Assembly (NCBI GenBank): GCA_008711135.1
Contig: VUAW01000004.1
Location: forward strand, 124,001 to 188,000
From: Rhodobacteraceae bacterium LNNU 3342
Lineage (GTDB): Bacteria > Pseudomonadota > Alphaproteobacteria > Rhodobacterales > Rhodobacteraceae
Length of the DNA: 64,000 nt
Direction of reading: 5' to 3'
Part shown: piece after piece, positions 18,423 to 26,495 of the stretch
Layout: each line of letters starts with the position of its first letter
Numbering within the stretch: the first letter of the stretch is position 1
Notes under the pieces: generated by a model
The model's database searches: none
What the model was told of the DNA's origin: nothing
What the model saw: only the letters and a program-made list of their open reading frames with translations
Position numbers and translations under genes: made by a program

Positions 18423-19637
18423 ATGCCACAGTTATTCCGCCCTGCGCGCCCGCTGTCCTTCCCGGAATTCATCAGCCTCATGGCTGCGCTGTTCGCGCTC
18501 GCCGCGCTCAGCATCGACGCGATGCTGCCGGCGCTGCCGCAGATCGCGGATGATCTCAGCCCCGACGCGCCAAGTTCGGCGCAGCTTGTGGTGACGAGCT
18601 TCGTGCTGGGGCTTGGCGGCGGCATGCTGTTGATGGGTCCGCTTTCGGACGCCATAGGCCGGAAAAGCGTGATCGCCCTTGGCATCGGGATCTACATCGT
18701 CGGCGCCCTACTTGCCGCTGTGGCGGACAGCCTCCCGATGTTGCTGGCGGCGCGGGTGCTTCAGGGCTTTGGCATCTCTGCGCCGCGGACGGTGGGTATC
18801 GCCATGATCCGCGACCTGTATCAGGGCCGGCTGATGGCGCGGGTGATGTCCTTCGTGATGACGGTGTTCATCCTTGTTCCGGCCGCAGCGCCCTTCCTCG
18901 GGCAAAGCATCCTGACCTTTGCGGGGTGGCGAATGATCTTTGGCGCCTTCATCGTCTTTGGGGCGTTTGCCATGTGCTGGCTGCTGCTTCGCCAGCCCGA
19001 AACCCTGCCGCAGACCGCGCGGCGCCCCTTCCGCCTTCGGGTTATTCTTGACGCGCTGCGGCAGGTGCTGTCGAACCGCCGGGTCGTGCTTTACATTGGA
19101 ACACTGATGCTGGGCTTCGGGCAGATGTTTGCCCTGCTTTCGGCGGCGCAGCCGATCTATGACCACTACTACGACCGGGCAGACAGCTTTGCCTTCTGGT
19201 TCGCGGTGCAGGCGCTGATCGCCGGGACTGCAGGGCTTGTGAACGCGGCGCTGGTCGTGCGGCTGGGAATGCGGCGGATCGCCCTTGCGGCCTTTGTCGG
19301 GCAGGCGCTGATTTCTGCCGTTATGACGATCCTTTGGACGACAGGCATCATCGGCGGGGCAGAGTCCTTCCCGGTGTTCTTCTTCTGGACGGTCAGCGTC
19401 TTTTACGTGGCGGGCCTCGCCTTTGGGAACCTCAACGCGCTGACACTTGAACCGCTGGGGCATATCGCAGGGCTCGCCTCGGCGGTGGTTGGCGCGGTGT
19501 CCACGGTGCTTGCAGTGGGTGTGGCGGTACCGATCACCCTCGCCTTCGACGGAACGCCGCTGCCGCTGATGGTGGGCGTGCTTTTGGCGTCCGGCCTTGC
19601 CGTCCTGACGATGATCCTGGCCGACCGGGCGCCTTAG
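18423..19637 (+). CDS. Multidrug efflux MFS transporter, Bcr/CflA family
   Basis: A 404-residue, 12-TM major facilitator. The N-terminus (ALSIDAMLPALPQIADDL) and motif A (GPLSDAIGRKSVIALGIGIY) with RVLQGFGISAPRTVGIAMIRDLYQGRLMARVMS match the Bcr/CflA drug:H+ antiporter family, which exports compounds such as bicyclomycin, chloramphenicol or sulfonamides. Substrate not predictable. The ATG has only a weak ribosome binding site. The last four bases overlap the end of mfd on the opposite strand. The unusual TGCA-rich region upstream suggests specific regulation. Confidence 0.88.
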   Translation: MPQLFRPARPLSFPEFISLMAALFALAALSIDAMLPALPQIADDLSPDAPSSAQLVVTSFVLGLGGGMLLMGPLSDAIGRKSVIALGIGIYIVGALLAAVADSLPMLLAARVLQGFGISAPRTVGIAMIRDLYQGRLMARVMSFVMTVFILVPAAAPFLGQSILTFAGWRMIFGAFIVFGAFAMCWLLLRQPETLPQTARRPFRLRVILDALRQVLSNRRVVLYIGTLMLGFGQMFALLSAAQPIYDHYYDRADSFAFWFAVQALIAGTAGLVNAALVVRLGMRRIALAAFVGQALISAVMTILWTTGIIGGAESFPVFFFWTVSVFYVAGLAFGNLNALTLEPLGHIAGLASAVVGAVSTVLAVGVAVPITLAFDGTPLPLMVGVLLASGLAVLTMILADRAP

Positions 19638-22600
19638 GCCCCGGTCTTGGCCTTCGCGCCCTTGCCCTTGACCTTGGCGGCAAGGTCGCGGGCGATGGCA
19701 AAGGCGTTCCGGATCCGATCGGATTCCCGCGGCGAGTCCTGCTGAATGACGATGCGGTTGTCCTTGACCCGCGCCCCTGGCCCCGCTTCCTGCAGGAATT
19801 CCACCAGCCCCGCAGGGTTTGCGAACTTGTCGTTGTGGAACTGCACCGTGATGCCCTTGGGCCCGCCGTCCAGCCGCGAGATACCGGCCACCTTGCACAT
19901 CGCCTTGATCCGCATGATCAGCATCAGGGTGTTCACCTCACGCGGAAGCTCACCGAACCGGTCGATCAGTTCCGCAGCAAAGCCTTCAAGTTCGACTTTA
20001 GTCGTCAGGGTGGACAGCCGCCGGTAAAGCCCAAGCCGCACGTCCAGATCGGGCACGTAATCCTCGGGAATCAGCACCGGCACGCCAAGGTTGATCTGCG
20101 GCGACCACTCGCCTTCCTCGGTCAGCCCTTCAAGCTCACCGGACTTGAGCCGCGCGATCGTTTCCTCCAGCATCGACTGGTAAAGCTCGTAGCCAACTTC
20201 CTTGATGTGGCCGGACTGTTCTTCGCCCAGCAGGTTGCCGGCCCCGCGCAGGTCCATGTCCTGGCTGGCAAGGGTGAAGCCGGCACCCAGCGAATCGAGG
20301 CTTGCCAGCAGCCGCAGCCGCTTCATCGCCTGTGGGGTCAGCGGCGTGCGCGGCCGCGTCGTCAGGTAGCAATAGGCCCGCGTCTTGGACCGGCCCACCC
20401 GCCCCCGGATCTGGTAAAGCTGCGCCAGCCCGAACATGTCGGCGCGGTGAATGATCATCGTGTTGGCCGTGGGAATGTCGAGCCCGGATTCAACGATCGT
20501 CGTTGCCAGCAGCACGTCATGCTTGCCGTCGTAGAACGCGTTCATCCGGTCATCCAGTTCACCCGCCGCCATCTGTCCGTGGGCGACCAGGAAGCTCACC
20601 TCTGGCACATGTTCGCGCAGGAACTCCTCGATCACGGGCAGGTCAGTGATGCGCGGCACCACATAGAAGGACTGCCCGCCACGATAGCGTTCACGTAGCA
20701 GCGCCTCGCGGATCGTCACCGCGTCGAATTCCGACACGTAGGTGCGGATGGCAAGGCGGTCTACCGGCGGCGTGGCGATCACCGAAAGGTCGCGCACGCC
20801 GGTCAGGCTCAGTTGCAGGGTCCGCGGGATCGGTGTCGCCGTCAGGGTCAGGACGTGGATCTCGCTTCGCATCTCCTTCAGGCGTTCCTTATGGCTGACG
20901 CCGAAGTGCTGTTCCTCATCGATGACCAGCAGGCCAAGGTTCTTGAACTTCACTGTCTTGGCCAGCAGCGCATGCGTGCCGATGACGATGTCCACCGTTC
21001 CATCAGCAATGCCTGCACGGGTGGCCGAAGCCTCCTTGGCCGAAACGAAGCGCGAGAGTTGCCGCACCTCCAGCGGGAAGCCACGAAAGCGTTCGGCAAA
21101 GCTGCGGTAGTGCTGGCGGGCGAGCAGCGTCGTCGGCGCGATCACCGCCACCTGCGCACCCGACATCGCCGCGACAAAGGCCGCGCGCATCGCGACCTCC
21201 GTCTTGCCGAAGCCAACGTCGCCCACGATCAACCGGTCCATCGGCCGGCCCGCGGCCATGTCGTTCAGCACGTCTTCGATGGCGGAAAGTTGGTCGTCAG
21301 TTTCCTCATACGGGAACCGCGCGGCAAAGGCCTCCCACGCGGCTCCGGGCACCTCATAGGCTGGGGCGCTGCGCAGGATGCGTTCGGCGGCCACGCGGAT
21401 CAGCTTGTCGGCAATTTGGCGGATGCGTTCCTTCAGCTTTGCCTTCTTGGCCTGCCATGCCCCGCCACCCAGCCGGTCGAGCAAGCCTTCCTCATGCCCG
21501 AAGCGCGAGAGCAACTCGACGTTTTCCACCGGCAGGAACAGCCGGTCGCCGCCTGCGTATTCCAGTGCAATACATTCATGCGGCGCGCCCATGGCGGTGA
21601 TTGTCTCAAGCCCGGTGTAGCGTCCGACTCCGTGATCCACATGCACCACAAGGTCGCCAGGGGTCAGGCTCTGCGCCTCGGTCAGGAAGTTTTCGGCCTT
21701 ACGCCGTTTTCGCGTGGGCCGCACCAGACGGTCGCCCAGTACGTCCTGTTCGGAAATCACCGCAAGGCCCGGCCCGGTGAAGCCGTGCTCCAGGCTCCAG
21801 GTCGCCAGGAACAGACCGCCGCGGCCTTCGGGCACGTCGCGGATGTCGCGGATCTTGGTGGCGCCCTCGACCTCCTGATCCTCCAGCAGACCCTTCAGGC
21901 GTTCCCGGGCGCCATCCGAATAGCTGGCGATGATCACCTGCCGTTCGTGGCGCAGTTCCTTGATGTGACTGGCCAGCGCCCCGAACAGGCTGATGCTTTC
22001 CTGCTGCCGTTCCGGCGCAAAGTTCCGCCCGATCCGTCCGCCTGCATCCAGCACGCCCGGCCCCGTTCCCTGTGGCAAAGGGTTCAACTGAAGCTGCCGG
22101 TGCCCGGTCAGCGCCTGTTCCCACGCGGGATCGTCAAGGTACAGGAGCTGCGGCGGGCAAGGCTTGTAGACCGTGTCCACGCGGTTCTTGGCGGTCATCG
22201 CCTCGCGCCGGGTGTCGTACTGGTCGGCGATCCCTTCCCACCGGCTGAGCCGCTGCGGCGTGATCTGGTCGTCCAGCGTGACCGATGCGCTGGGAAGATA
22301 GTCGAACAGGGTCTCCAGCCGCTCGTGGAAAAACGGCAGCCAGTGCTCCATCCCCTGATGCTTGCGTCCCGCGCTCACCGCCTCGTACAGCGGGTCGTCG
22401 GTGCCGGCCGCGCCGAACTCGATCCGGTAGTTCTGGCGGAAGCGGGTGATCGCGGCCTCGTCCAGAACGATCTCGGACATGGGCGCCAGTTCGACGACAT
22501 CCAGCTTTTCCGTCGTCCGCTGGTTGGCCGGATCAAACCGTCGTGCCCCGTCCAGCACGTCACCGAACAGGTCCAGCCGTACCGGACCGGCCTCTCCGGG

Positions 22601-23098
22601 CGGGAAGATGTCGATGATGCCACCGCGGACGGCATAATCGCCGGGTTCCGTCACCGTGGGCGATTGGGTGAAGCCCATGCGCACGAGGAACTTGCGCAAT
22701 GCATATTCGTTCACGCGGCCGCCGACCCGGGCAGAAAATGACGCGCCTGCCACGACCTCTCGAGCCGGAATGCGCTGCATCGCCGCCGAAAGCGTGGTCA
22801 GCAGGATGAACGGCCCCGGCATCCCATGGGCCAGCGCCGCCAGCGTTGCCATCCGCGCCGCCGAAATCGCCGGGTTGGGCGAGGTCCGGTCATAGGGCAG
22901 GCAGTCCCAGGCAGGAAAGCTCAGCACCACCGCCTGCGGGGCAAAGAATGCGAGCGCGGCACGCATCGCCTCCAGCCGCTTGTCGTCCCGCGCGATGTGG
23001 ATCAGCGGCTGGCCAGAGCGCTCAAGCTCCCGCGCCAGAAGCCTTGCGTCAAAGCCTTCGGGCGCCCCGCCCAAGGTGATGCGTTCTGTCTTGGTCAT
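19634..23098 (-). CDS. mfd: Transcription-repair coupling factor
   Basis: Full-length Mfd (1154 residues). It releases RNA polymerase stalled at DNA lesions and recruits UvrA for excision repair. The domains are in the usual order: N-terminal UvrB-homology region (about 1-400), RNA polymerase interaction domain (GDLVVHVDHGVGRYTGLETI, near 480-550), the superfamily 2 translocase with Walker A GDVGFGKTEVAMRAAF, DEEQ box in VIDEEQHFGV and TRG motif (GRVGRSKTRAYCYL), and the C-terminal regulatory domain. The Lys/Ala/Gly-rich end is common. It acts with uvrA at the other end of the window. No SOS box is seen upstream. Confidence 0.98.
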   Translation of the reverse strand: MTKTERITLGGAPEGFDARLLARELERSGQPLIHIARDDKRLEAMRAALAFFAPQAVVLSFPAWDCLPYDRTSPNPAISAARMATLAALAHGMPGPFILLTTLSAAMQRIPAREVVAGASFSARVGGRVNEYALRKFLVRMGFTQSPTVTEPGDYAVRGGIIDIFPPGEAGPVRLDLFGDVLDGARRFDPANQRTTEKLDVVELAPMSEIVLDEAAITRFRQNYRIEFGAAGTDDPLYEAVSAGRKHQGMEHWLPFFHERLETLFDYLPSASVTLDDQITPQRLSRWEGIADQYDTRREAMTAKNRVDTVYKPCPPQLLYLDDPAWEQALTGHRQLQLNPLPQGTGPGVLDAGGRIGRNFAPERQQESISLFGALASHIKELRHERQVIIASYSDGARERLKGLLEDQEVEGATKIRDIRDVPEGRGGLFLATWSLEHGFTGPGLAVISEQDVLGDRLVRPTRKRRKAENFLTEAQSLTPGDLVVHVDHGVGRYTGLETITAMGAPHECIALEYAGGDRLFLPVENVELLSRFGHEEGLLDRLGGGAWQAKKAKLKERIRQIADKLIRVAAERILRSAPAYEVPGAAWEAFAARFPYEETDDQLSAIEDVLNDMAAGRPMDRLIVGDVGFGKTEVAMRAAFVAAMSGAQVAVIAPTTLLARQHYRSFAERFRGFPLEVRQLSRFVSAKEASATRAGIADGTVDIVIGTHALLAKTVKFKNLGLLVIDEEQHFGVSHKERLKEMRSEIHVLTLTATPIPRTLQLSLTGVRDLSVIATPPVDRLAIRTYVSEFDAVTIREALLRERYRGGQSFYVVPRITDLPVIEEFLREHVPEVSFLVAHGQMAAGELDDRMNAFYDGKHDVLLATTIVESGLDIPTANTMIIHRADMFGLAQLYQIRGRVGRSKTRAYCYLTTRPRTPLTPQAMKRLRLLASLDSLGAGFTLASQDMDLRGAGNLLGEEQSGHIKEVGYELYQSMLEETIARLKSGELEGLTEEGEWSPQINLGVPVLIPEDYVPDLDVRLGLYRRLSTLTTKVELEGFAAELIDRFGELPREVNTLMLIMRIKAMCKVAGISRLDGGPKGITVQFHNDKFANPAGLVEFLQEAGPGARVKDNRIVIQQDSPRESDRIRNAFAIARDLAAKVKGKGAKAKTGA

Positions 23099-23129
23099 GT
23101 GGGCGGAGGTAACGGCTGCAGCGTCAATG

Positions 23130-23654
23130 TCAATTGCCCAGCACCCCTGTTGTCAGGCTGTGCCACATCCCCCACAACACCGTCAGGAACACCGCGATCA
23201 TCCCGATAAGCTGCACCCAGAACCGGTGCCGCAGCAAAAGCTGCGCCAGCGCCTCTCCCTCCGGCGCCTCGCGCGCGATCCGGCGCGCCAGCCGCAGCCG
23301 AAGCAGCGTCAGCACGCACATGGGCAGCACGAAGAAGAATACGGCCTGTGCCAGCTCCAGTCCAAAGGAAAACCCCAGCACGAACAGGCTGCCGACGACA
23401 AAGCCGGTCAGGCCTGCCAGCACCATGCCCGCCCCCTGCCCGATCCCAAGCGTCCGGCTCACCGCGATCCGGGTCATGGCATGCAGGTCGGAACTGGCGG
23501 CCTCGCTCCGCCGCGCGTCAAGCAGCAGGTCGTGGGGAATTCCCAACACCCGCGCCCCTGCGGCATGCCAGAAGGCCAGAAGCGCGATCCAGTACCAAAG
23601 CGTGGCAAAGGACCGCGTGTCGAGCACGTCGAGGATGGTATTGTAAAGGCTCAC
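23130..23654 (-). CDS. Conserved membrane protein of Rhodobacterales type
   Basis: About 174 residues from a GTG start at 23654, giving MSLYNTILDVLDTRSFATLWYWIALLAFW, with four predicted membrane segments. Related Rhodobacterales proteins of this size and N-terminus (D-RSF-LWYWIAL) sometimes carry the label 'component of SufBCD complex' in databases; I see nothing in this sequence or its neighbours that supports a role in Fe-S assembly. A longer reading frame continues upstream without a better start. It is 31 bases upstream of mfd on the same strand and divergent from hemB. Confidence 0.65.
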   Translation of the reverse strand: MSLYNTILDVLDTRSFATLWYWIALLAFWHAAGARVLGIPHDLLLDARRSEAASSDLHAMTRIAVSRTLGIGQGAGMVLAGLTGFVVGSLFVLGFSFGLELAQAVFFFVLPMCVLTLLRLRLARRIAREAPEGEALAQLLLRHRFWVQLIGMIAVFLTVLWGMWHSLTTGVLGN

Positions 23655-23795
23655 GTCACGCGCCCTGGGTTCTGTCCTACCGGGTACCCTAGCGCCCTGC
23701 GGCGGGGAACGCCAGCCGGCTGCAGGACGCATGACCCTTGAGCCTGCGACGCAAATCTGCGAACCCGTATCAGGAACCTGAAGCGAGAGGCCAAG

Positions 23796-24800
23796 ATGCA
23801 TCCGACGTTTGCTCCCTTCCCCGCGACGCGGCTGCGCCGCACCCGCCGCTCGGCACCGCTGCGCGATCTTTGTCAGGAAAACGTGCTAACGGTGAAGGAC
23901 CTCATCTGGCCAATCTTCATCCGCGAGGGGCAGGACGTGGCCGAACCCATCGCCTCGATGCCCGGCGTCTTCCGCCTGTCAATCGACAAGGCCGTTCGCG
24001 CGGCCGAAGAGGCCGCATCTTTGGGCATCCCTGCCATCTGCCTGTTCCCCTACACCGACATCAGCCTGAAAACCGAAGGTTGTGAGGAAGCATGTAACCC
24101 GGAGAACCTCACCAACCGCGCCATCCGCGCGATCAAGGCCGAGGTGCCGGGCATCGCGATCATGACGGATATCGCGCTCGACCCCTACAACATCAACGGG
24201 CACGACGGTTTTGTCCGCGACGGGATCATCCTGAACGATGAAACGGTCGAGGCATTGGTGAAGATGGCCATGGCCCAAGCCGATGCCGGCGCCGATATCC
24301 TTGGCCCGTCGGACATGATGGACGGCAGGATCGGCGCGATGCGGGCGGCGCTGGAAGCCGCTGGCCATACTGATGTCGCGATCCTGTCCTACTCGGCGAA
24401 ATACGCCAGCGCCTTCTACGGGCCCTTCCGCGACGCCGTGGGCGCAAGTGGTCTTTTGACCGGCGACAAGAAGACCTACCAGATGAACCCCGGGAATGCC
24501 GACGAGGCGCTGCGCCTCGTCGCCCGCGACCTGTCCGAAGGTGCCGACATGGTGATGATCAAGCCGGGGATGCCCTACCTTGATATCTGCCGCCGGGTGA
24601 AGGACAGCTTTGGCGTACCGACCTATGCCTACCAGGTGTCGGGTGAATACGCGATGATCCGCGGCGCTGCCGACCGCGGCTGGATCGACGGCGACCGCGC
24701 GATGCTGGAAAGCCTGCTGGCCTTCAAGCGCGCGGGCTGCGACGGGATCCTGACTTACTTTGCCCCTGCCGTGGCGCGGATGCTGGCCCCTGCCGCCTGA
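23796..24800 (+). CDS. hemB: Porphobilinogen synthase (delta-aminolevulinic acid dehydratase)
   Basis: HemB condenses two 5-aminolevulinate molecules to porphobilinogen, the second step of haem and bacteriochlorophyll synthesis. 334 residues; both active-site lysines are present, K202 in SYSAKYASAFYGPF and the Schiff-base K256 in MVMIKPGMPYLD. The metal loop reads DIALDPYNINGHDG (near 125-138) instead of the cysteine triad of zinc enzymes, so this is the magnesium-type enzyme usual in this group. It is monocistronic as far as can be seen. Confidence 0.98.
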   Translation: MHPTFAPFPATRLRRTRRSAPLRDLCQENVLTVKDLIWPIFIREGQDVAEPIASMPGVFRLSIDKAVRAAEEAASLGIPAICLFPYTDISLKTEGCEEACNPENLTNRAIRAIKAEVPGIAIMTDIALDPYNINGHDGFVRDGIILNDETVEALVKMAMAQADAGADILGPSDMMDGRIGAMRAALEAAGHTDVAILSYSAKYASAFYGPFRDAVGASGLLTGDKKTYQMNPGNADEALRLVARDLSEGADMVMIKPGMPYLDICRRVKDSFGVPTYAYQVSGEYAMIRGAADRGWIDGDRAMLESLLAFKRAGCDGILTYFAPAVARMLAPAA

Positions 24801-24893
24801 TCGGCGGGACACCGCAGGTGTGAGGTACAAGCCGGTGACACGGCAGGGAAAATCCTGTACGGTCAGGGAAAACATCGACAAGAGGCGGGCAGC

Positions 24894-25454
24894 ATGACAC
24901 ACCTTACTTCGCGCAGGACCTTCATCTTGGCGGGCATGGCCCTGACCGCGCTGGCAGCCTGCGGCAACCCGATCGGCAGCGACGGTGCGCAGCGTCTTGA
25001 TGCGCGGGTGGACGCGACGCGCGATTTCCTCTTCAGCCGCTATCCGGGGACGCAGGACCTTGCCTCGCGGGCACAGGGCATCCTCTATATGCCCCTGATC
25101 ACCGAGGCCGGGCTTGGCATCGGCGGCAGCTATGGGCAGGGCGCGCTGCGCATCGGGGATGTGACGGTTGATTACTATTCGGCCGCGCGGGCGACCGTGG
25201 GCTTCCAGATTGGTGCGCAACAATACGCCCACGCGCTCTTCTTCATGACGCCAGAGGCGCTGGCCGAATTCCGCCAGTCCGAAGGCTGGGCCGTGAATGC
25301 CGACGTCCGTTATGCGCTGCCCGATCAGGGCGCGGCCGCAGGGCTCGACAGCACCACCCAGCAGGCACCGGTCATCGCGGTGATCTTCGGCCAGTCGGGG
25401 CTCATCGCCGGCGCGACGCTCGGCGGTACGAAATACACCCGGATCATCCCCTGA
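24894..25454 (+). CDS. YSC84/SYLF-domain lipoprotein
   Basis: A 186-residue exported protein. The signal TSRRTFILAGMALTALAAC combines a twin-arginine pattern with a lipobox, so it is probably Tat-exported and lipid-anchored. The mature part (ILYMPLITEAGLGIGGSYGQGALRIGD, YSAARATVGFQIGAQQYAHALFFMT, LIAGATLGGTKYTRI) is the YSC84-related/SYLF domain, a lipid-binding module of unknown bacterial function. It stands alone after hemB, and an intergenic repeat follows its stop codon. Confidence 0.85.
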   Translation: MTHLTSRRTFILAGMALTALAACGNPIGSDGAQRLDARVDATRDFLFSRYPGTQDLASRAQGILYMPLITEAGLGIGGSYGQGALRIGDVTVDYYSAARATVGFQIGAQQYAHALFFMTPEALAEFRQSEGWAVNADVRYALPDQGAAAGLDSTTQQAPVIAVIFGQSGLIAGATLGGTKYTRIIP

Positions 25455-25462
25455 TCTGCCTG

Positions 25463-25534
25463 CCGCGGGCATAGCCCGCGGCCCGGCCCAACGGGATGAG
25501 GTGCGCCAGCATCGAAGACGGGCGGGAGCGCCCC
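25463..25534. repeat. Intergenic repeat, copy A
   Basis: Begins with the dyad CCGCGGGC-ATA-GCCCGCGG, then CCCGGCCCAACGGGA, a variable stretch, and GACGGGCGGGAG-CGCCCC. The same order of blocks recurs at 55911-55983. It fills the gap between the convergent lipoprotein and dehydrogenase genes. Confidence 0.75.
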
Positions 25535-25536
25535 TT

Positions 25537-26409
25537 CTACGACAGCGCCCGCAGGCGGCGGATCAGCGAAGACGTATCCCAGCGCCCGCCCCCCATGGCC
25601 TGCACGTCCTTGTAGAACTGGTCCACCAAGGCTGTCACCGGCAGGGGCGCGCCGATTTCCTCTGACGTCTCAAGGCAGATGCTCAGGTCCTTGCGCATCC
25701 AGTCCACGGCAAAGCCAAAGTCGAACTGGTCGTCCAGCATCGTCCCGTGCCGGTTGGCCATCTGCCAGGACCCCGCCGCCCCCTGCGAGATCACCTCGAC
25801 TACCGCGCGCCCATCCAACCCCGCCTTTTCGCCGAACCGAAGCGCCTCGGACAGGCCCTGAACTAGGCCAGCGATGCAGATCTGGTTCATCATCTTGGCA
25901 AGCTGACCCGCGCCGCTGTCACCCAGCCTGCGGCAGATGCGGGCATAAGCAGCGATGACGGGTTCAGCCTGCGCATACTGCGCCTCATCGCCCCCGCACA
26001 TCACCGACAGCACGCCGTTTTCCGCCCCGGCCTGTCCGCCTGAAACGGGCGCATCGACGAAGCCCAACCCGCGGCCCGCGGCCTCTGCCGCAAGCTCTCG
26101 CGTAACCTTTGCGGATACGGTTGTGTGATCGACAAAGATCGCACCGTCAGCCATCCCGGCAAATGCGCCCTCCGGGCCAATGCAGACGGAACGCAGGTCA
26201 TCGTCGTTGCCCACGCAGGCCATGACGAACTCGGCGTCCTTGGCGGCGGCGGCAGGGGTTGGCGCATGGGCGCCGCCATGTTCGGCTACCCAGGCTTCGG
26301 CCTTGGCAGCGGTGCGGTTGTATACCGTCACCTCGTGCCCCGCCCGGCGCAGATGGCCGGCCATCGGATAACCCATGACACCCAATCCAAGAAACGCGAC
26401 CTTCGCCAT
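25537..26409 (-). CDS. NAD(P)-dependent beta-hydroxyacid dehydrogenase
   Basis: A complete 290-residue member of the 3-hydroxyisobutyrate/tartronate semialdehyde reductase family. The N-terminal Rossmann motif is GLGVMGYPMAGHL, the substrate-binding loop DAPVSGGQAGAENG, and the catalytic lysine lies in GAGQLAKMMNQI. It differs clearly from the mmsB fragment at the left edge, so the two are paralogues and not a duplication. The physiological substrate cannot be read from sequence. It is a single gene: the upstream neighbour is divergent, and an intergenic repeat lies just beyond its stop. Confidence 0.9.
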   Translation of the reverse strand: MAKVAFLGLGVMGYPMAGHLRRAGHEVTVYNRTAAKAEAWVAEHGGAHAPTPAAAAKDAEFVMACVGNDDDLRSVCIGPEGAFAGMADGAIFVDHTTVSAKVTRELAAEAAGRGLGFVDAPVSGGQAGAENGVLSVMCGGDEAQYAQAEPVIAAYARICRRLGDSGAGQLAKMMNQICIAGLVQGLSEALRFGEKAGLDGRAVVEVISQGAAGSWQMANRHGTMLDDQFDFGFAVDWMRKDLSICLETSEEIGAPLPVTALVDQFYKDVQAMGGGRWDTSSLIRRLRALS

Positions 26410-26495
26410 CTTTCGCCCCCTCCTCCGCCGATTGCACTTTGCTGGCTTTATCTCTAACTACCGGGTTCACTTCTGCCGTCAACTGCGGGCTTTTC

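Noticed and set aside
20813-22741. A 642-codon open frame antisense to mfd
   Set aside because: Same reasoning: shadow of a strongly conserved gene, without start signal or motifs.
1-26409. Two 3-hydroxyisobutyrate dehydrogenase-type genes (1-366 and 25537-26409) as a duplication or repeat-flanked island
   Set aside because: The proteins are clearly different family members, and the DNA between them is ordinary core chromosome.
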